64,000 nt of DNA from Kluyvera sichuanensis (GTDB lineage: Bacteria; Pseudomonadota; Gammaproteobacteria; Enterobacterales; Enterobacteriaceae), in NCBI RefSeq assembly GCF_014218705.1, contig NZ_JABBJF010000023.1, positions 1-64,000 of the forward strand, given 5' to 3'. The first letter of the stretch is position 1. Every line of letters starts with the position of its first letter. Positions 60,292 to 64,000 of the stretch are shown in pieces. The notes under the pieces were generated by a model. It worked only from the letters and a program-made list of their open reading frames with translations, did not search any database and was not told the origin of the DNA. Made by a program: the position numbers and the translations under genes.

Positions 60292-62826
60292 TTAATTCCC
60301 GCCGAACATATCCTTAATCCAGCCAGCCACGCCGTCGCTGTCTTTCTTCTCCTGCGCCGGCTGCTGCTGTTGCTGCTGAGGCTGTGAAGAAGATGAGTCA
60401 AACGGGTTCGCTGACTGCTGCTGCTCGATAGCCTGCTGGCTTTGCTGGCAGAGTGAATCCGGGTCGGTAGTCCAGACCGGCAGCATACGGGTACCACCGC
60501 CGCCACAGACGAAGTTACCGCCATCGTCCACGCCCATGTTCACCACATCTTCCGGCGGCGTCAGATCCAGCGCGATAGGCGACTGGGTCTCCAGATAACG
60601 CTGGTAGATAGACATCGCACCGCTGGCGCCGTACAGCTTGGTCGGCTGGTTATTATCGCGGCCTACCCAGGTGATCACCACTTCACGCCCGTCAATCCCG
60701 GCAAACCAGGTATCGACGTTGTTGTTAGTGGTCCCGGTTTTCCCCGCCAGATGCAGGTTCGGGTATTTCGCGCCCAACTGACGGCCAGTACCACGCTGCA
60801 CAACCTGCTGCATGGTCCACAGCGTCAGATAAGCCGCCTGTGCCGGAACGGCACGTTCTGCCTGCGGATAGCTCTGGTACAGCACGGTACCATCTTCCGC
60901 AATCACCGAACGCAGCGCCGACAATGGTGCGCGGTTACCGCCGCTGGCGATGGTCTGGAACGCCTGGGCCACTTCAATCGGCGTCAGGTTCAGCGCCCCC
61001 AGCAGCATCGCCGGCACGGCGTTGAGCTGATCTTTCGGCGCGCCCAGTTTCAGCCAGGTGTCGGTGACCGCTGGCAGACCCAGCGCCATACCGAGGTTAA
61101 CGGTCGGCACGTTCATGGAACGCGTCAGCGCGTCCACCAGCATCACCTGACCGCTGTAGCGACGATCATCGTTCTGCGGTGACCACACCTGACCATTCGG
61201 CTGACGCAACGCAATTGGCGCATCGGCAATCCAGGTATTCAGGCGGTACTGGTTCGGCTGGCTTAAGGCCGTGAGGTAGGTCGCCGGTTTTGCCAGAGAA
61301 CCAATCGAACGACGCGCCTGCATGGCACGGTTGTAGCCCGCAAACTGCGGTTCAGCACCGCCAACCATCGCGCGTACTTCGCCGCTGAAGCGGTCGACCA
61401 CCACCATCGCGGTTTCAAGGTCGCTCAGCTTACGCTGTTTCTTCAGCACCGGAATACCGTCGGTCGCCGCTTTTTCTGCGGCATCCTGCGCGACCGAGTC
61501 GAAGGTGGTAAAGATCTTCACGCCGGAGAGATCTTTCACCTTATCGCCCAGCTTCGCCTGCAGCTCCTGACGCACCATCTGCATAAACGCAGGCTGCGGT
61601 GAAATCACCCCGCCGCGTGGCTGCACGCCCAACGGACGCGCGCTCAGCATGTCGTACAGCTCCTGGTCGATAACCTTCTGCTGTTGCAGCAGGCGCAGAA
61701 CCAGGTTACGACGCTCCAGCGCCAGTTTTGGGTTACGCCACGGGTTGTAGACCGAGGCCCCTTTCACCATGCCCACCAGCAGTGCCTGCTGGTCAAGGCT
61801 CAGCTCTTCTACCGGACGACCGAAGTAGTAGAGGCTCGCCAGCGGGAAGCCGCGGATTTCATTGTCGCCGCTCTGACCGAGGTAGACCTCGTTCATATAC
61901 AGCTCAAGAATGCGGTCTTTGCTGTAGCGGGCGTCCATGATCAGCGCCATGTAGGCTTCGTTCGCCTTACGCCAGTAAGAACGTTCGCTGGAGAGGAACA
62001 GGTTCTTCACCAGCTGCTGGGTCAGCGTACTCGCCCCCTGCACCGTTCTCCCTGCGGTCAGGTTCGCCAGCACCGCACGGCCCATCGAGTAGAAGCTGAT
62101 ACCATCATGCTCGTAGAAGTGACGGTCTTCGGTGGCGATAAGCGTATCGATCAGCAGATCCGGGAAACCACTGCGCGGCACAAACAGACGCTGCTCGCCG
62201 TTTGGCGAGGACATCATAGTGATAAGGCGCGGGTCGAGACGGAAGAAACCGAACTGACGGTTGCTGTCCAGGTTCTCGATGGTTTCCAGGTGATCGCCAT
62301 CAAAGGTCAGACGCGCGCGCACCTGCCCTTCTTTGCTGTCCGGGAAATCGAACGGGCGACGGATCATCTCAATACTGTTGGCCTGCACGGTAAATTCGCC
62401 GGGCCGCGTCATCGCCGACACCTGGCGATACTGGGTCGCCGTCAGCAGCTGAACCATCTCTTTTTTGCTGATCGGCATATCCGGCTCAAGGCTCACCATG
62501 CGGCCATAGACTGCCGCTGGCAGCTGCCAGACTTTACCGTCGATGCGGCTACGGATTTTTTGATCCAGGTACACGCCATAAATGGCCATCAGCACGGCAA
62601 AAACGATGCCGAGTTTTACCAGGAACCAGAACCAGCGGTGTTTACCGCGCGGTTTTTTCCCTTTTCCGCCGCCTTTACGCGAGCGCGGTTTTTCATCGTC
62701 GTAGCCATCATCATCATAATCGTCGTCATACTCATCGTCTCTGAGCTGTCGACGACTTACCTTTTGCTTTGCCGGACGTGCAGGCTTGCCTTTACGTCCA
62801 ATCGGCTCGCGGTCATTCCCCGCCAT
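60292..62826 (-). CDS. mrcB: bifunctional penicillin-binding protein 1b
   Basis: Polymerises glycan strands and crosslinks peptidoglycan; partner of LpoB. A cytoplasmic tail rich in Asp/Glu/Lys (1-63) precedes the membrane helix (about 64-87). Next come the UB2H domain, the GT51 glycosyltransferase with Glu in [12 protein letters not shown] (near 230) and the transpeptidase. The latter has SLAK (nucleophile Ser near 505), SMN and KTGTT. The C-terminus is Ser/Gln-rich and encoded by CAG-type triplets. Start at ATG 62826 with GGAGAG; 844 residues, as in E. coli. Confidence 0.97.
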   Translation of the reverse strand: MAGNDREPIGRKGKPARPAKQKVSRRQLRDDEYDDDYDDDGYDDEKPRSRKGGGKGKKPRGKHRWFWFLVKLGIVFAVLMAIYGVYLDQKIRSRIDGKVWQLPAAVYGRMVSLEPDMPISKKEMVQLLTATQYRQVSAMTRPGEFTVQANSIEMIRRPFDFPDSKEGQVRARLTFDGDHLETIENLDSNRQFGFFRLDPRLITMMSSPNGEQRLFVPRSGFPDLLIDTLIATEDRHFYEHDGISFYSMGRAVLANLTAGRTVQGASTLTQQLVKNLFLSSERSYWRKANEAYMALIMDARYSKDRILELYMNEVYLGQSGDNEIRGFPLASLYYFGRPVEELSLDQQALLVGMVKGASVYNPWRNPKLALERRNLVLRLLQQQKVIDQELYDMLSARPLGVQPRGGVISPQPAFMQMVRQELQAKLGDKVKDLSGVKIFTTFDSVAQDAAEKAATDGIPVLKKQRKLSDLETAMVVVDRFSGEVRAMVGGAEPQFAGYNRAMQARRSIGSLAKPATYLTALSQPNQYRLNTWIADAPIALRQPNGQVWSPQNDDRRYSGQVMLVDALTRSMNVPTVNLGMALGLPAVTDTWLKLGAPKDQLNAVPAMLLGALNLTPIEVAQAFQTIASGGNRAPLSALRSVIAEDGTVLYQSYPQAERAVPAQAAYLTLWTMQQVVQRGTGRQLGAKYPNLHLAGKTGTTNNNVDTWFAGIDGREVVITWVGRDNNQPTKLYGASGAMSIYQRYLETQSPIALDLTPPEDVVNMGVDDGGNFVCGGGGTRMLPVWTTDPDSLCQQSQQAIEQQQSANPFDSSSSQPQQQQQQPAQEKKDSDGVAGWIKDMFGGN

Positions 62827-62869
62827 GCTTTCTCTCCGCAACATTCAGGCATAAAGGCCTGATTCTCAA

Positions 62870-62893
62870 TTCTTCTGCCACGGGGCAGAAGAA
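62870..62893. other. hairpin between hrpB and mrcB
   Basis: TTCTTCTGCC (62870-62879) and GGCAGAAGAA (62884-62893) form a 10-base-pair stem. Neither strand has a clear T tract after it, so it may be a weak terminator of hrpB or part of the mrcB leader. Confidence 0.5.
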
Positions 62894-62973
62894 GATATCT
62901 CTCAATTTTATGCAGTTTTTCCCCGGCGTCGCATTCGCTCGGCAGAACGAATACGACACAGGGAACTGCGCCA

Positions 62974-64000
62974 TCACGAATACTTTTTCGTCCGCCGCGT
63001 CGGCGCGGTGTTTGCCGGATCGTCTGGCCAGACGTGCTTCGGATAGCGCCCTTTCATCTCTTTTTGCACTTCCCGGTACGCCCCCTGCCAGAACGCGCTT
63101 AAATCGCGTGTGATCTGCAGCGGGCGCTGCGCCGGTGAAAGCAGTTCGAGCACCAGCGCGACTCGCCCTTCGGCGATAGTCGGCGTGCTGGCTTCGCCAA
63201 ACATCTCCTGCATACGCACCGCCAAAGCCGGCGGGTTTTCATCATGATAGCGAATAGCTATCCGACTTCCTGTGGGCACAGTGTAATGAGTTGGCAGCAA
63301 ACTCACCAGACGTTGTCGTAATGACCAGGGCAACCATTCCAGCAGCGCCTGATGAACATCCAGCGATTTCAATCCACGCAACGAGTGAACGCCGCTCATG
63401 TGCGGCAGCAGCCAGCTCTCCAGCGCCGCCAGCAGCGAGTCGTCATCCACCGCAGGCCACGCATCTTCCGGCAGCCAGCGTGCAGCGCACTGTAAACGCA
63501 AGCGTAGCTGTTCCGCTTCGTTCGTCCAGTTGAGCACGCTTAACCCTTTCTCGCGAATGCCGGTGAGCATCGCCCGGTGCAGTTCCTCTTCCGATGGTTT
63601 CGCCAGCGGGCGCACGCTCAGCGTTAACTGGCCAATCTGGCTTCGGCGCAGCGCTTTCAGCGTGCCCTGGTTATCATCCCACTCGATAGTGTCAGATTGT
63701 TGAATCAGCTGCGGGCAGCGCGACACCAGCGCATCAATATCCAGCGCACAGGCCTGCAAGATTCGCGCATCCGGCGAGGCATTACCCTGTAACAGCAGCG
63801 GCGCAATCAGCCATTCGTGGCGATTCAGTGCATCGTCGGCGTCTAACATCGCCCCCATGCCGTTAGCGAGCTGATAGCGCCCTTCCTGTCCGCGTCGGCG
63901 CGCGATGCGGTCGGGGAAGCCCTGCGCCAGCAGCGCGGGAATCGCGTCGCTGTCAGGCTGCCCTGCACGGCGATTAAGCCGTTTACAAAGCTGCTGGCTA
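62974..64000 (-). CDS. hrpB: ATP-dependent RNA helicase-like protein HrpB (3' part, cut by window)
   Basis: DEAH-box helicase-like protein of unknown role. Only the C-terminal 341 or so codons are inside the window; the frame stays open to the right edge, so the gene is partial by position, not broken. Visible parts are the end of the helicase-associated region (LLAQGFPDRIARRRG, then YQLANGMGAML) and the HrpB-specific C-terminal domain (PWSLRQRLVSLLP; IRYHDENPPALAVRMQEMFG). The basic tail ends RRTKKYS. The ATG at 63858 is internal, not the true start. It is upstream of mrcB. Confidence 0.95.
   Translation of the reverse strand, partial: SQQLCKRLNRRAGQPDSDAIPALLAQGFPDRIARRRGQEGRYQLANGMGAMLDADDALNRHEWLIAPLLLQGNASPDARILQACALDIDALVSRCPQLIQQSDTIEWDDNQGTLKALRRSQIGQLTLSVRPLAKPSEEELHRAMLTGIREKGLSVLNWTNEAEQLRLRLQCAARWLPEDAWPAVDDDSLLAALESWLLPHMSGVHSLRGLKSLDVHQALLEWLPWSLRQRLVSLLPTHYTVPTGSRIAIRYHDENPPALAVRMQEMFGEASTPTIAEGRVALVLELLSPAQRPLQITRDLSAFWQGAYREVQKEMKGRYPKHVWPDDPANTAPTRRTKKYS

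Overview
The window is a contiguous piece of an Enterobacteriaceae chromosome. Gene content and order match the Escherichia coli segment from rrnH to hrpB, read here in the opposite direction: gmhB-metNIQ-rcsF-trmO-proS-nlpE-arfB-yaeQ-yaeP-rof-tilS-yaeR-ldcC-accA-dnaE-rnhB-lpxB-lpxA-fabZ-lpxD-skp-bamA-rseP-cdsA-uppS-dxr-frr-pyrH-tsf-rpsB-map-glnD-dapD-dapX-cdaR-degP-dgt-mtnN-btuF-yadS-erpA-clcA-[insert]-hemL-fhuB-fhuD-fhuC-fhuA-mrcB-hrpB. Most proteins look nearly the same as the E. coli ones. Sequence differences, the missing yaeF, the REP/ERIC repeats and the extra PTS locus suggest a relative in the Enterobacter/Lelliottia/Leclercia/Citrobacter/Klebsiella group rather than E. coli itself. 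I cannot settle the genus from sequence alone.

Layout. Bases 1-250 hold the P2 and P1 promoters and boxA leader of a ribosomal RNA operon that runs leftwards out of the window. Bases 290-13000 carry LPS heptose synthesis (gmhB), methionine uptake (metNIQ under MetJ-type boxes), envelope stress lipoproteins (rcsF, nlpE), tRNA modification and charging (trmO, proS, tilS), ribosome rescue (arfB), a Rho antagonist (rof) and constitutive lysine decarboxylase (ldcC). Bases 13100-29220 are the envelope macro-cluster on the minus strand. Read in transcription order it goes from dxr, uppS and cdsA through rseP, bamA, skp, lpxD-fabZ-lpxA-lpxB, rnhB and dnaE to accA: isoprenoid, CDP-diacylglycerol, outer-membrane protein assembly, lipid A and fatty acid synthesis. 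Bases 29390-38050 hold translation genes (frr, tsf, rpsB, map), pyrH, the nitrogen sensor glnD and lysine synthesis (dapD, dapX). Bases 38150-46800 hold the sugar-diacid regulator cdaR, the sigma-E-driven protease degP, dgt, the mtnN-btuF-yadS operon, erpA and the chloride/proton antiporter clcA.

The accessory part is 47019-52469. It sits between clcA and hemL, which are direct divergent neighbours in E. coli. It encodes, as one leftward operon, a transketolase, a PTS EIIA, an EIIB and a UlaA-type EIIC. A GntR/UTRA regulator is transcribed divergently across a 463-base AT-rich control region with repeated ACATGT-centred palindromes. No ascorbate-pathway enzymes accompany it. My inference is a PTS for an unknown sugar (a ketose or pentulose type is plausible) whose phosphorylated product is used directly by the dedicated transketolase. 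It is the best candidate here for an undercharacterised system.

The right part (52632-64000) returns to the core genome: hemL, the ferrichrome system fhuACDB with a Fur-like site, PBP1b (mrcB) and the C-terminal part of hrpB, cut by the window edge. The FhuA ortholog lacks the cysteine pair and about 18 residues of the loop that serves as phage receptor in E. coli. Small repeats are common in convergent intergenic regions: REP/BIME units near 6650, 44840, 53940, 54017 and 60230, and a full-length plus an internally deleted ERIC element on either side of frr.
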